Shown: positions 27,510 through 36,870 of the stretch, one piece after another
How positions within the stretch are numbered: the first letter of the stretch is position 1
Layout: each line of letters starts with the position of its first letter
Source of the DNA: Nitrospira sp.
Lineage (GTDB): Bacteria; Nitrospirota; Nitrospiria; Nitrospirales; Nitrospiraceae
DNA length: 64,000 bases
Assembly (NCBI GenBank): GCA_024998565.1
Contig: JACOEM010000005.1
Span: 124,001-188,000, forward strand
Reading direction: 5' to 3'
Notes under the pieces: generated by a model
The model's input: the letters and a program-made list of their open reading frames with translations, nothing else
Databases searched by the model: none
Told to the model about the DNA's origin: nothing
Translations under genes and position numbers: made by a program

Positions 27510-28956
27510 ACTGAACACCGACATGCAGGTCGTCAAGATCAACGACTACCTCTGGGAAATTCCGCCCTCTGAAAAGCCGGGCATGCTGGTCCCGGCTCGC
27601 ATCTACGCCAGCGCGGCGATTCTCGGTGCGATGGATCGAGGCGTCTTCGATCAGGTCACCAACGTGGCCTGTCTCCCCGGTATCCATCGTTATGCCCTCT
27701 GTATGCCCGATGGACATTGGGGGTACGGCTTTCCCATCGGTGGTGTGGCGGCATTCAATCCTGAGGATGGAGTCATCTCTCCCGGCGGAGTCGGCTACGA
27801 TATCAACTGCGGGATGCGGCTGATCCGTACCGACTTGTCGCTCTCCGAGGTGCAACCGAAACTAGAACTGCTGATGACGGAACTCTTCCGTCGCGTCCCG
27901 GCCGGTGTCGGATCACGCGGCTTCGTGAATCTCTCCCGGCGGGAGTTTCGCGACGTCATGCGACAGGGCGCCGGCTGGTGCATCGCCAAAGGATATGGCT
28001 GGGAGGAGGACCTCGAACGCATCGAGGAGCGCGGGTGCCTGGAGGGCGCAGACCCGACCCACGTGACGGACTACGCCATCGAACGCGGCATCAATCAACT
28101 CGGCACCCTGGGATCCGGCAACCACTACCTGGAAATACAGGTCCTCTCCGACAAAGGAATCTACGACCGTGCGACGGCCGCAGCCATGGGATTGACCGGC
28201 CGCGATCAGGTGGTGGTGATGGTCCATTGCGGGTCGCGCGGATTCGGCCACCAGGTGGCGAGCGACTACCTCAAGGTGTTCGAGAAGGCCATGCGCCGAT
28301 ACGGCATCTTCGTCAAAGACCAGCAGCTCGCCTGCGCGCCGTTTCGCTCGCCGGAGGGGCAGGAGTATTTCGGCGCAATGAACTGCGCGGCCAACACGGC
28401 GTTCGCCAACCGGCAAGTCATCACGCATCAGATCCGCGAAGCCTTCGAAGCGGTGTTCGGCGAAAGCGCCAGGCGCCTGGGCATGCAGCTGATCTACGAT
28501 GTGGCGCATAACATCGCCAAGGTCGAACGCTACCGGGACGGGGAGTGGCTCGTGCACCGGAAGGGCGCCACGCGGGCATTCGGGCCCGGAAGCCCTGAAC
28601 TCCCGGCCTGTTATCGAGGGATCGGGCAGCCGGTGATCTGCGGCGGCTCCATGGAGACCGGCTCGTATCTGCTGGTCGGCACGGATCGGGCGATGCAGGA
28701 GACGTTCGGCTCGACCATGCACGGGTCCGGCCGGACCATGTCGCGCGCACAGGCGAAACGCACGGTGCGCGGCGAGCAGCTCATGCGCGACATGAAACAG
28801 CACGGCATTCTGGTCAAAGCCGTGTCCATGTCCGGTCTGGCTGAGGAAGCCGGGTTCGCGTACAAGAACATTTCCGATGTCGTCGAAACGGTCGACCACG
28901 CGGGAATCACAAAAAAAGTGGCGGAACTCAAACCAATCGGCAATATAAAGGGCTAG
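27505..28956 (+). CDS. rtcB: RNA-splicing ligase RtcB
   Basis: 483 residues from ATG 27505; an upstream GTG at 27457 lies inside the palindromic element and is rejected. Active-site motifs are present: YDINCGMRL (metal Cys), GSGNHYLEI, VMVHCGSRGFGHQ, DVAHNIAK (metal histidines) and MHGSGR, whose His is the guanylylated residue in RtcB. The enzyme joins 2',3'-cyclic phosphate or 3'-phosphate RNA ends to 5'-OH ends, in tRNA or rRNA repair. It is the archease partner. Confidence 0.95.
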   Translation: MKLNTDMQVVKINDYLWEIPPSEKPGMLVPARIYASAAILGAMDRGVFDQVTNVACLPGIHRYALCMPDGHWGYGFPIGGVAAFNPEDGVISPGGVGYDINCGMRLIRTDLSLSEVQPKLELLMTELFRRVPAGVGSRGFVNLSRREFRDVMRQGAGWCIAKGYGWEEDLERIEERGCLEGADPTHVTDYAIERGINQLGTLGSGNHYLEIQVLSDKGIYDRATAAAMGLTGRDQVVVMVHCGSRGFGHQVASDYLKVFEKAMRRYGIFVKDQQLACAPFRSPEGQEYFGAMNCAANTAFANRQVITHQIREAFEAVFGESARRLGMQLIYDVAHNIAKVERYRDGEWLVHRKGATRAFGPGSPELPACYRGIGQPVICGGSMETGSYLLVGTDRAMQETFGSTMHGSGRTMSRAQAKRTVRGEQLMRDMKQHGILVKAVSMSGLAEEAGFAYKNISDVVETVDHAGITKKVAELKPIGNIKG

Positions 28957-28979
28957 CCTTATACCAGCGCTAGCCGATC

Positions 28980-29345
28980 ATGGACCAACGCCACCATCCT
29001 CGTTTTCCAGTTCACTTTCGCAGTTCCTTCAGTTCGGTCAACCGCGTCGGCGGAGACGGCAAGGTCGTCGATCTGTCCTTGCGCGGCTGCGGGATCCTGA
29101 GCGCGACAGCCGTCCATCCAGGCACCACCCTTGAACTTCGCATCCAGCCCGCCGGTGATGCTGCCGCTCTGACCGTTCAGCAAGCCGTGGTACGCTGGTG
29201 CCGCGACGGCCGCATCGGTCTCGAATTCGTCTCCCTGCAACCGGACGAATGGACTCGCCTCCAAGGCATTGTCAAAGAACTCACGCGCCAACCCTATGAA
29301 CGGGCCAACGACCGACAAGACGGTCCCGGCACGTCACGACCCTGA
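28980..29345 (+). CDS. PilZ-domain protein
   Basis: 121 residues. The N-terminal RHHPRF carries the RxxxR part and VDLSLRGCGI the D/NxSxxG part of the PilZ cyclic-di-GMP binding site. The rest is a small beta barrel (LELRIQPAGD, VRWCRDGRIGLEFVSL) with a helical end. It should bind cyclic-di-GMP and act as a single-domain effector. It is followed by a membrane sensor and a REC-PAS-GGDEF-EAL protein on the same strand, so the three may form one signalling cluster. Confidence 0.88.
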   Translation: MDQRHHPRFPVHFRSSFSSVNRVGGDGKVVDLSLRGCGILSATAVHPGTTLELRIQPAGDAAALTVQQAVVRWCRDGRIGLEFVSLQPDEWTRLQGIVKELTRQPYERANDRQDGPGTSRP

Positions 29346-29365
29346 CCCGTTGAGGAGGATACAGC

Positions 29366-30079
29366 ATGGCTCACGCGTCCCGATTGCCTCGCACCTGGCT
29401 TCCGGCGGTATTCATCAGTGTGATCGTTTCTGCCTGCTGCGCGGCCGCGCTCTATCTGCTCCTGGCTCAGCACGATCGTTCGCTCGTCGCACAGCGCAAT
29501 GCGGCGGCCATCATGGCCGCCGAGCAGAGCGCACGCGCCGTGGCGCGAACCATGGCCTGGTTCAGTGAATCGCTGCCCGTCGAGAATCTGGCCACTGTTC
29601 AACAGACCCTGGAACAACATGCCCGACAGGCTAATCTGCTCGATGCCGCCGTCATCACCACGGACAACATGATCGTCGCCGCCAGTAATCCGGCCGCCAT
29701 CGGCACCCCGGTGCAGGATGCCGCATGGCCGGCGGCACGCAACAGTCAGAACAGTTCCATCACTCACGGGGTCGACAAGGGGAGGCCGGTCCTGATTGTG
29801 ATCGAGCCCTTCCGTCAGGACAACCGCATCGCAGGATGGATCAGACTGGTCGTCGCTACCCCGCCGGATGCCGCAGTCCTGCGTTCTGAGGATGATTTGG
29901 GACGGGACGTCGCCCTGGTGATCGGACCATTGCTCCTCGTGATGGTCGTCCTCTTGACCCTGACCATGCGGGGACTCATGAGCCGGGTACGCGCACTCTT
30001 GGCCGGCATTCTCATGGAGGCGGAGGAACAGCGGTTCGTCCCGGTCGGAAATCACACCGAGGCACCGGACAGGGGCTGA
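29366..30079 (+). CDS. Membrane protein with periplasmic sensor-like domain
   Basis: 237 residues from ATG 29366, preceded by GAGGAGGATACAGC. Membrane segments lie at about 13-35 and 188-208 and enclose a domain of about 150 residues of single-Cache/PAS type (LLDAAVITTDNMIVAASNPA, PVLIVIEPFRQDNRIAGWIR). The cytoplasmic tail is only about 30 residues and carries no HAMP, kinase or GGDEF output. It may be a truncated sensor or a regulator acting through partners. PilZ lies upstream, and the GGDEF-EAL gene 230 bp downstream. Confidence 0.75.
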   Translation: MAHASRLPRTWLPAVFISVIVSACCAAALYLLLAQHDRSLVAQRNAAAIMAAEQSARAVARTMAWFSESLPVENLATVQQTLEQHARQANLLDAAVITTDNMIVAASNPAAIGTPVQDAAWPAARNSQNSSITHGVDKGRPVLIVIEPFRQDNRIAGWIRLVVATPPDAAVLRSEDDLGRDVALVIGPLLLVMVVLLTLTMRGLMSRVRALLAGILMEAEEQRFVPVGNHTEAPDRG

Positions 30080-30309
30080 TTCACCGGTCCGGACATGCCC
30101 GCAATGAGTGTTTCCACCCCGGCAGAGGAACATCCCCGCTGCTCAACAAGTGCTAATTATGTAGCGATTACTGAAAAGTTTGATACTCTGACATGAACGC
30201 ATAATGCTTCGACCTATCATCGACACCCGTTGCGCCATCGCCCCCTGGAAGGCGCAGATTTCATCATACATGCGCATCCTTTTGCCGTCGCACCACTAAA
30301 GACAACACC

Positions 30310-32436
30310 ATGAGTCAAACCCATCCCACGATCCTTGTCGCCGACGACGACCCGCTGTCACGGCTGTTTGTTCAGAACGCGCTGGAACCGGCCGGCATGA
30401 CCGTCGTGGAGGCCTCGGGAGGGCGGGACGCGCTGGCAAAGTTCGAGACCCTGATGCCCGATCTCGTCGTGATGGACATCATGATGCCGGACCTGGACGG
30501 CTATCTGACCTGCTCCCGGCTTCGTACGCTCCCGCGCGGCAAACGGGTGCCGATCCTGGTTCTCACGGGATTGGATGACGCGAATTCCATCGCTCGGGCC
30601 TACCAGCACGGCGCCACGGACTTCATTACCAAACCGGTCAACGCCACGATTCTCTGCCACCATGTCCGGTACATGCTCAGAACCAACAACGTGCTGCACG
30701 CGCTGATTCGAAGCGAATCGCGGTTGGAACTGGCCCAGCGGATCGCCCGGATCGGCAACTGGGACTGGAATCCCAAGACGAATCGTTTGAGCATGTCCAA
30801 CGAATTATGCCGGCTCCTGGGCGTGCGTCCGCAGGATTTCGGCGGCACCTTCGAGGCCTTCCTGAATCTGATTCACCCGGAGGACCGGCCGGTCGTCACC
30901 GGCGCACTGGAGCGATTGGTCTCGCAGCACACACCCTGCGATATCGACCACCGCGTCGTGTTGCCGAACGGGACCGACTTCATCATTCATCTCCAAGCCG
31001 AAGGGGTGCGAGAAGAAGAGACGGACGAGCTGACGGTCATCGGAACCGCCCAGGACATCACCGAACGCAAACAGGCCGAACGAGCCATTCACCAACTCGC
31101 CTACTACGACAGTCTGACGGGCCTGGCCAACCGGGTGTTGTTCAAAGATCGCCTCTCCAACGCCCTCTCCTATGCCGAACGCTACCATCAGCATCTGGCC
31201 ACCCTCTTTATCGACTTGGATCGCTTCAAGATCATCAACGATACCCTGGGGCACACGGTGGGAGACCGCTTGCTGACACATGTCGCCGAGCGGTTGAGCG
31301 AGTCGGTTCGCCAGAGCGACTCCGTCGGCCGGCATGCCGATCATGAACCCACCCACGCCCTCGCGCGACTCGGCGGCGATGAGTTCACCATTCTGCTCAC
31401 GGCACTACCGACCCCGGAAGACGCGGGTCGAGTGGCCAGACGGATACTGGAGGCACTGGCGCATCCCTTCAGCATCGACGGACATGAGATTTTTATTTCC
31501 GCGAGCATCGGCATTTCGATCTTTCCTTCGGACGGCGCCACCGTGGAAGCGTTGCTCAAGAACGCCGACACCGCGATGTATCACGCGAAAGAGCAGGGAC
31601 GGAACAACTGCCAGTTCTATTCGTCCGGCTTGAACGCCGCCGCGGCCGAACGCCTCGATCTGGAAAACGAACTTCGCCGCGCCTTGGAACGGGAAGAGTT
31701 TGTCGTCTTTTATCAGCCGAAGCTGAATATCCATTCACGCAAGATACTGGGGGCGGAAGCGCTTGTCCGTTGGAAACATCCCAAACGTGGTCTGGTGCCG
31801 CCGGGAGTCTTCTTGAATGCGGCGATCGACACAGGCCTCATCCGCCCGATGGACGAATGGGTACTTCGCGAGGCCTGCCGTCAGGTGAAAGCCTGGGAAA
31901 CGGCCGGCCTGGCGCCCATCACCGTGTCGGCCAACGTGTCCAATTCCCTGTTTCATGGACGGACGCTGCCCGCCACAGTGGCCGATGCGCTTCGAGACTC
32001 CGGGCTGAATCCCTCCCAACTGGAGCTGGAACTGACCGAGTCCATCGCCATGCGGGACGTCGAGGCGTCGGTCACGATGCTGGAAGGTCTCCGCACCATG
32101 GGCGTCCGGCTCTCCATCGACGACTTCGGCACAGGGTATTCGTCGCTCAGTTATCTTCAGCGTTTCCCCCTCAGCCGACTGAAGATCGATCAGTCGTTTG
32201 TCCGCGATCTGCTCACCAACGAAAACAACGTGAAGATCACCCGGGCGATCATCGCGATGGCGCACAGTCTGAATCTCTCGGTCTTGGCCGAAGGAGTGGA
32301 AACAGAAGGCCAGTTGGCACGGTTACGGGAAGAGGGATGCGACGAGGTGCAGGGCTACCTGTTCAGCCGGCCCGTCTGCGCGGAGGATTTTGAGAAGTTG
32401 CTCAGGGGCGATGCCGATGCCCGTACAGCAGCGTGA
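30310..32436 (+). CDS. Response regulator with PAS, GGDEF and EAL domains
   Basis: 708 residues: receiver domain 1-120 (ADDDPLSRLF, phospho-Asp in DLVVMDIMMPD, Lys in ITKPVN), PAS/PAC about 135-260, GGDEF about 265-445 (RLGGDEFTILL) and EAL about 450-700 (GAEALVRWKHP, ELELTES, IDDFGTGYSSL, LKIDQSFV, AEGVETE). Both catalytic signatures are intact, so it could make or break cyclic-di-GMP. A loop of about 15 residues separates the RQSD I-site-like motif from GGDEF. Its 3' end overlaps the convergent TPR gene by 35 bp. Confidence 0.93.
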   Translation: MSQTHPTILVADDDPLSRLFVQNALEPAGMTVVEASGGRDALAKFETLMPDLVVMDIMMPDLDGYLTCSRLRTLPRGKRVPILVLTGLDDANSIARAYQHGATDFITKPVNATILCHHVRYMLRTNNVLHALIRSESRLELAQRIARIGNWDWNPKTNRLSMSNELCRLLGVRPQDFGGTFEAFLNLIHPEDRPVVTGALERLVSQHTPCDIDHRVVLPNGTDFIIHLQAEGVREEETDELTVIGTAQDITERKQAERAIHQLAYYDSLTGLANRVLFKDRLSNALSYAERYHQHLATLFIDLDRFKIINDTLGHTVGDRLLTHVAERLSESVRQSDSVGRHADHEPTHALARLGGDEFTILLTALPTPEDAGRVARRILEALAHPFSIDGHEIFISASIGISIFPSDGATVEALLKNADTAMYHAKEQGRNNCQFYSSGLNAAAAERLDLENELRRALEREEFVVFYQPKLNIHSRKILGAEALVRWKHPKRGLVPPGVFLNAAIDTGLIRPMDEWVLREACRQVKAWETAGLAPITVSANVSNSLFHGRTLPATVADALRDSGLNPSQLELELTESIAMRDVEASVTMLEGLRTMGVRLSIDDFGTGYSSLSYLQRFPLSRLKIDQSFVRDLLTNENNVKITRAIIAMAHSLNLSVLAEGVETEGQLARLREEGCDEVQGYLFSRPVCAEDFEKLLRGDADARTAA

Positions 32437-34105
32437 TATTGATGCGGCGGTTGGTGAATCCTTCCTTGAACGCAATGTCATCGGTTTCGTGGAACAGATC
32501 TGAGTTGAACACCACCGCCCGGTTCGCCCGATAGGGGATCTTGATTTCCTTCGCCCCCTGCGTCGTCAGCCACTCGTAAATCCTGCCTCGGGCCTTGTCG
32601 CTATTGTACGTCTTAAAATCCCAGTCCCTGGGCGCTTCCTTGTCCCACACCACCAGTCCACCACTCTCAGGATTCAGGTTCGCCTCATCCGGCGTGATCC
32701 AGAAATTGACGTTGACCGCCGCGGCATCCGCATGAATGTTCAGACCGCGCCTGGCGCTGTCGTGCTTGAATGCCCAGGCCTGCGTCAGGCGGTGGGTGCC
32801 GAAGATGCGGGGAAACCGGCGGCGTAACTCCTCGGCGATTTGAAGCAACAGGGGAGAGGCGAATCCATCGCCGAGAAAGGCCCCGATGTAGCCATTCTCG
32901 TAGTCTTTCTTCCAGATCGTGGACGCCCAGCAGAACCGTCTCAACCGTTGCAACGCCTCGTCCGTCAACAACCCGTCGATGTACGTCACCTCCGGGTTCG
33001 TCGCCAGGTACCGGGCCTCTACGGCTGCGCTGTCCAAGTCCGCAGCCAATGCCCCTCCCTCAATCGCCTCACATGGAGCGATATGGATCAGCCGGTTATA
33101 CGAGGCGGCGATAGGCTGTATGTCGGCAGGCGACAGCGGCACACGATTGGGGGAGCCAGTCGCACCGGTCGCTGCCTGTTCGACTTTCTCGCACAGTCGA
33201 GTGAGCGCCTCGTAATAGGGATTCCATTCATCGCCCAACAGCCTGTGCTCTCGAAGATACTGTAGCTGCTCGGCATCATGCTTGAGCCGGGAGCGAAAGA
33301 CGGCCGTCTCTGTCACAGGGCGGCCGTGCGCATGTTTGGCCTGCGCGGTTTCGGCAAAACAGCGCAGCGCCCGCGGCATATCTTCCCGCCAGATCCAGGC
33401 AATACCGAGGTTGTAGAGCGCGGTTCCATACCCGGGGACGATCTGCAGCGCGCGTTCGAAGCAGCGAATGGCATCGTCCAGCCGACCCTGTTCCAGGAGC
33501 ACCAGGCCGAGATTGTTCTGTGCCTCCGCATGAGTCGGCTTCAAGGCGATCGCCCGCCGATACGACTCCGCAGCTTCATCCAACCGTCCCTGTTCTTTCA
33601 AGACGACGCCCAGGTTGTTGTGCGCCTCGGCATGGTCGGGATTGAGCGCCAGTACCTGCTCATACGCGGCTTGCGCGTCTGCGAGACGGCCCAGCTCTTT
33701 GTAGGCGTTCCCGAGATTGGTGCGGGCTTCGATGTAGCGGGGATTGCATTGGATGGCCTGGCCATAGGCCTCGAGCGCGTCCGTCGTGCGTCCTGCGCGT
33801 TGCAGCACGACGCCGTGATTGAACCAATAGATCGGATTCCGCGGACCGGCGGCACAGGCCTTCGCCAGCCAACCGAGCGCGTCTTTCAAATGACCGCGGC
33901 GGTAGGTCAGGAGGCCCAAACCATGGAGTGCGTCCGGCTGTGCCGGCGTGCGCTCGAGCAGGGACCGGTAGGCCCGTTCTGCTTCATCCAGACGTCCGGC
34001 CTGATGATGCAGCTGGGCCTCGCGCAGAAGCGCCGTTGAAACATCGGCACCTCCGGCCTGCTTCCCATGCAATTTTTCATCGCGGCGGCGCTCATTGCGA
34101 TTCAC
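32402..34105 (-). CDS. TPR protein fused to a 2OG-Fe(II) oxygenase-like domain
   Basis: 567 residues from GTG 34105, with CTGGAGGGATC before it. Residues 20-260 hold about seven tetratricopeptide repeats (for example AEAHNNLGVVLKEQGRLDEA). The C-terminal part from about 365 looks like a prolyl-hydroxylase-type jelly roll: LNIHADAAAVNVNFWITPD gives the HxD iron ligands, FNSDLFHETD the distal His, and NRRINITLLYG the 2-oxoglutarate-binding Arg. The arrangement recalls protein hydroxylases that use TPR repeats to find partners. Substrate is unknown. Confidence 0.85.
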   Translation of the reverse strand: MNRNERRRDEKLHGKQAGGADVSTALLREAQLHHQAGRLDEAERAYRSLLERTPAQPDALHGLGLLTYRRGHLKDALGWLAKACAAGPRNPIYWFNHGVVLQRAGRTTDALEAYGQAIQCNPRYIEARTNLGNAYKELGRLADAQAAYEQVLALNPDHAEAHNNLGVVLKEQGRLDEAAESYRRAIALKPTHAEAQNNLGLVLLEQGRLDDAIRCFERALQIVPGYGTALYNLGIAWIWREDMPRALRCFAETAQAKHAHGRPVTETAVFRSRLKHDAEQLQYLREHRLLGDEWNPYYEALTRLCEKVEQAATGATGSPNRVPLSPADIQPIAASYNRLIHIAPCEAIEGGALAADLDSAAVEARYLATNPEVTYIDGLLTDEALQRLRRFCWASTIWKKDYENGYIGAFLGDGFASPLLLQIAEELRRRFPRIFGTHRLTQAWAFKHDSARRGLNIHADAAAVNVNFWITPDEANLNPESGGLVVWDKEAPRDWDFKTYNSDKARGRIYEWLTTQGAKEIKIPYRANRAVVFNSDLFHETDDIAFKEGFTNRRINITLLYGHRHRP

Positions 34106-34202
34106 GACGATCCCTCCAGCACGACCTTACGGGTCGCCCCGGAGAGTAGCGCACATAAGGCACGGGGGTCAAAGAGGGAGAAGAGGACAGGGGAGCGGGA
34201 GA

Positions 34203-35621
34203 TTAGGCCGCTTGCGTGGTGCTCTGACGCTTGCGGCGTTGACCCAGGATATCGAGCGCGGCCACGCGATACCCTTCGGCAAACGTGGGAAAGCTGAAAA
34301 TGGAGTCGATGAACCGATCGATGGTGGCCCCGTCTTGCAGCGCCATCTGCCCAAGGTGAATCAGTTCGGTCGCATGCTCGCCGACGATCTGCACACCGAG
34401 CAGTCGTTCACCGGAGGGGTCGGCAATCAGCTTCAGGAGTCCGTCGCAGGCTCCCGTGATCTGCCCCTTGGCGATCTCCGTAAACCGCGCGCGCCCCACA
34501 AGCGGGCCCCGGTACCGGGCCGCGGCCTGTTCCTCATCGAGTCCGATGGAGGCGATTTCCGGAATGGTGTAGATCCCGATCGGCACCTGATTGAGCGAGT
34601 CGCCGACCGGAAGGCCCAAGGCGTGACTGACCGCCCGACGACCATCCTCCATCGCTTGTGAGGCCAAGGCCGGGGGACGACCCAACATGTCGCCGGCGGC
34701 AAAAATATGCGAGACGAGGGTTTGCCCGTATTCGTTGACGGGGATCCGGCCCTTCTCGTCCAGCGTGAGCCCGGCCGCCTCAAGGTTCAATTCTTCAATG
34801 TTCGGTTGACGCCCCAGCGCGACCAGCATCTTCTCGCTCTTGACCGCCATGCCGTTCGCCAGCCTGGCGACGACGGAGGACACGCCGTCCCACGCTACTT
34901 CCTTGACGGTCTGCCCCACGTAAAACCGTCCGCCTTGCCGTTCGATACTGCGCTGAAACACCTCGACGATTTCCGCGTCCATGAACGACAGGGGGCGCTG
35001 GGCCCTGTCGATGAGCGTCACTTCGACACCCAGCAGCGCAAAGGTCGAGGCATATTCACAAGCGATGACCCCTCCGCCCAAGACCGTCAACGAGCGGGGC
35101 AGGTAGATCATCGACAGGATCGAATCGCTGTCCAGGACATGTTCGTGATCCACGGGAATTTCTGGAATCGAACGCGGCCGGGACCCCGTTGCCAGCACGA
35201 TCGTGTCGGCCCACAGGGCCTGGCAGGCGCCGTCGATGGTCTGCAATTCCACTTCATTCGGCGAGAGGAATCGCGCGCGGCCGTGCCGATAGATCACATT
35301 GTTGCGGGTGAGTTGGTCGGCCATGTAACACTCGTGCGCCTTGACCACCTCATCCAGGCGGTGCAGCAGTACGGACATCGGCACATCGAGCCGCAACCGG
35401 CCTTCGAACACTTCGCTCGAGCGTTTGAGACGTTCGAACTGCAATGCCGTCTCGCGCAGCGTCTTACTGGGAATCGTGCCCCGGTAGACACAGTTACCGC
35501 CGATGCCCTGCTCCTGTTCGATCAGGACGACTTTCTTGCCGGCCTTGGCGCCTTGAATGGCGGCCTTCTGGCCGGCCGGACCGCTCCCCACCACCACGAT
35601 GTCATAGGCATTGGGGGGCAT
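34203..35621 (-). CDS. sthA: Soluble pyridine nucleotide transhydrogenase
   Basis: 472 residues from ATG 35621, which overlaps the upstream stop as TGATG; a GTG one codon earlier is possible. FAD site VVVGSGPAGQKAA, the redox region GGNCVYRGTIPSKTLRE, NAD site LTVLGGGVIACEYAS and the dimer interface IPEIASIGLDEEQA are visible. The second redox cysteine of lipoamide dehydrogenases is replaced by Thr, which is the mark of SthA. The enzyme balances NADPH and NADH in the cytoplasm. It is co-transcribed with the HDOD gene. Confidence 0.92.
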   Translation of the reverse strand: MPPNAYDIVVVGSGPAGQKAAIQGAKAGKKVVLIEQEQGIGGNCVYRGTIPSKTLRETALQFERLKRSSEVFEGRLRLDVPMSVLLHRLDEVVKAHECYMADQLTRNNVIYRHGRARFLSPNEVELQTIDGACQALWADTIVLATGSRPRSIPEIPVDHEHVLDSDSILSMIYLPRSLTVLGGGVIACEYASTFALLGVEVTLIDRAQRPLSFMDAEIVEVFQRSIERQGGRFYVGQTVKEVAWDGVSSVVARLANGMAVKSEKMLVALGRQPNIEELNLEAAGLTLDEKGRIPVNEYGQTLVSHIFAAGDMLGRPPALASQAMEDGRRAVSHALGLPVGDSLNQVPIGIYTIPEIASIGLDEEQAAARYRGPLVGRARFTEIAKGQITGACDGLLKLIADPSGERLLGVQIVGEHATELIHLGQMALQDGATIDRFIDSIFSFPTFAEGYRVAALDILGQRRKRQSTTQAA

Positions 35622-36490
35622 CACAACGGCATCGCCTCCACGACGGCTTGCACCTTGTCTTTCAAGGCCAGCAACGCATCGATATCTTTGGGATAGAGGT
35701 TCAGATCGGCAAAGACCGCATGCTCACGGACCATCGCCTCATCGAATGCGACGGGATCGAGAAAATGCGTCGCCAAACGACCGGCCAGACAGGTCGTCAT
35801 GCACTCCTGTTTAGCCGTCTTGGCATACTGGTAGTCGCTGTGAAAGCCGATCGATTCCACGACAGGCGGCGGGAGTCCCCAGTCTTCGGCGACGAGCAGG
35901 CCCACCTGGATGTAGTAGCCTTCCAGCAGTTGATGCAACAGCTCCTGCGTCAAGGTGAGATTCTGCTCCTTGGCCAGCGCGACCAGCGTCTGCAACACCA
36001 CCGGTTTGCCGATCCCGTGCAGGAGTCCGCAGAGATAGGCGCTTTCGACGTTGAACCGGCGGACCCGGGCAATTTCTTTGGCGTAGGCGCCGCTTGCCAG
36101 AGAATACTGCCAGAGACGCTTGACTTCATCGTCCCACCCCGGCACCTTGAAGGCACTGCCTTTGATGGAGGCGGAGAACGCCAATTCCGACATCAAGTTC
36201 ATACCGAGCATCGAAACGGCATGTTGTAACGACACCACAGGATTGCGGGTCATGTAAGCCGGTGAGTTGGCGATCCGGATGACATGGGCGGCAAGGGCCT
36301 GGTCCTGATGAATGAGCGCGGCAAGCTTGGCCGCCTCCGCATCCGGATCGTAGACCATACTCAAAATTCTGGAGGCCACTTGAGGCAAGAGCGGGAGTTC
36401 GATGGCTCCCTTCTGGATTCGCTCGATCAGATGTTGTTCCAACGCGTCCGTAGAGGCCGCGTCCGTCGCTTTGGGAAGTTCAGCGCTCAT
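35621..36490 (-). CDS. HDOD-domain protein
   Basis: 289 residues from ATG 36490 (MSAELPK); the frame extends to a TTG at 36511. The HDOD domain covers most of the protein: LPLLPQVASRILSMV, ALIHQDQALAAHVIRIANSP, AVSMLGMNLMSELAF and YLCGLLHGIGKPVVL. HDOD proteins are non-catalytic HD relatives used in signalling, often beside cyclic-di-GMP proteins; such genes lie 4 kb away here. The stop overlaps the start of sthA (TGATG). No promoter is recognised. Confidence 0.88.
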   Translation of the reverse strand: MSAELPKATDAASTDALEQHLIERIQKGAIELPLLPQVASRILSMVYDPDAEAAKLAALIHQDQALAAHVIRIANSPAYMTRNPVVSLQHAVSMLGMNLMSELAFSASIKGSAFKVPGWDDEVKRLWQYSLASGAYAKEIARVRRFNVESAYLCGLLHGIGKPVVLQTLVALAKEQNLTLTQELLHQLLEGYYIQVGLLVAEDWGLPPPVVESIGFHSDYQYAKTAKQECMTTCLAGRLATHFLDPVAFDEAMVREHAVFADLNLYPKDIDALLALKDKVQAVVEAMPL

Positions 36491-36870
36491 AGGGCTTACA
36501 CCACAGGTCAAGGTTGCGGGATTGTCTGCCTTGTAGATCCTTTTCGGCTCATTCTTCCCAAAACCTTAACCCGCATTATTCATGAGCGCTTCTGCTGCAA
36601 TCGCCGATTCACTGCTGCGACGGGCCTTTGGCCGGCGGGCTCGCCCCTCGGATCCTCAACGTACTGCACAAGTACGCTTCGGGTCCTCCCGGCTCCGCGC
36701 GCCGGTCTCGCCACGTGACTCGGCAATTTCGCGACGAACCGTCATGAATAACGCGGGTTCCCCCTCTGGGAGAGGATCTGCGGGCACAGAACATGCCGGA
36801 GAATGAGTATAATGTGACCGCGTCGGGCCGAATGGCTGCATTCCATCTGAAAACAAAAAGGAGTCCCCGC
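36491..36870. other. Intergenic region with a degraded palindromic element and a promoter-like box
   Basis: The 380-bp gap contains a decayed element of the palindromic family from about 36596 to 36740. Its core, CCTCAACGTACTGCACAAGT followed by ACGC, matches CCTCAACGTA of copy 1 and forms GTACT-gcaca-AGTAC. Downstream, a perfect -10-like TATAAT is at 36808-36813 in front of the next gene; no good -35 box accompanies it. Confidence 0.5.

Noticed and set aside
30180-30205. Promoter TTGATA with CATAAT before the GGDEF-EAL gene
   Set aside because: The spacer is only 14 bp, too short for sigma-70.
34203-35621. Dihydrolipoamide dehydrogenase as an alternative to sthA
   Set aside because: The second redox cysteine is replaced by Thr in GGNCVYRGTIPSK.
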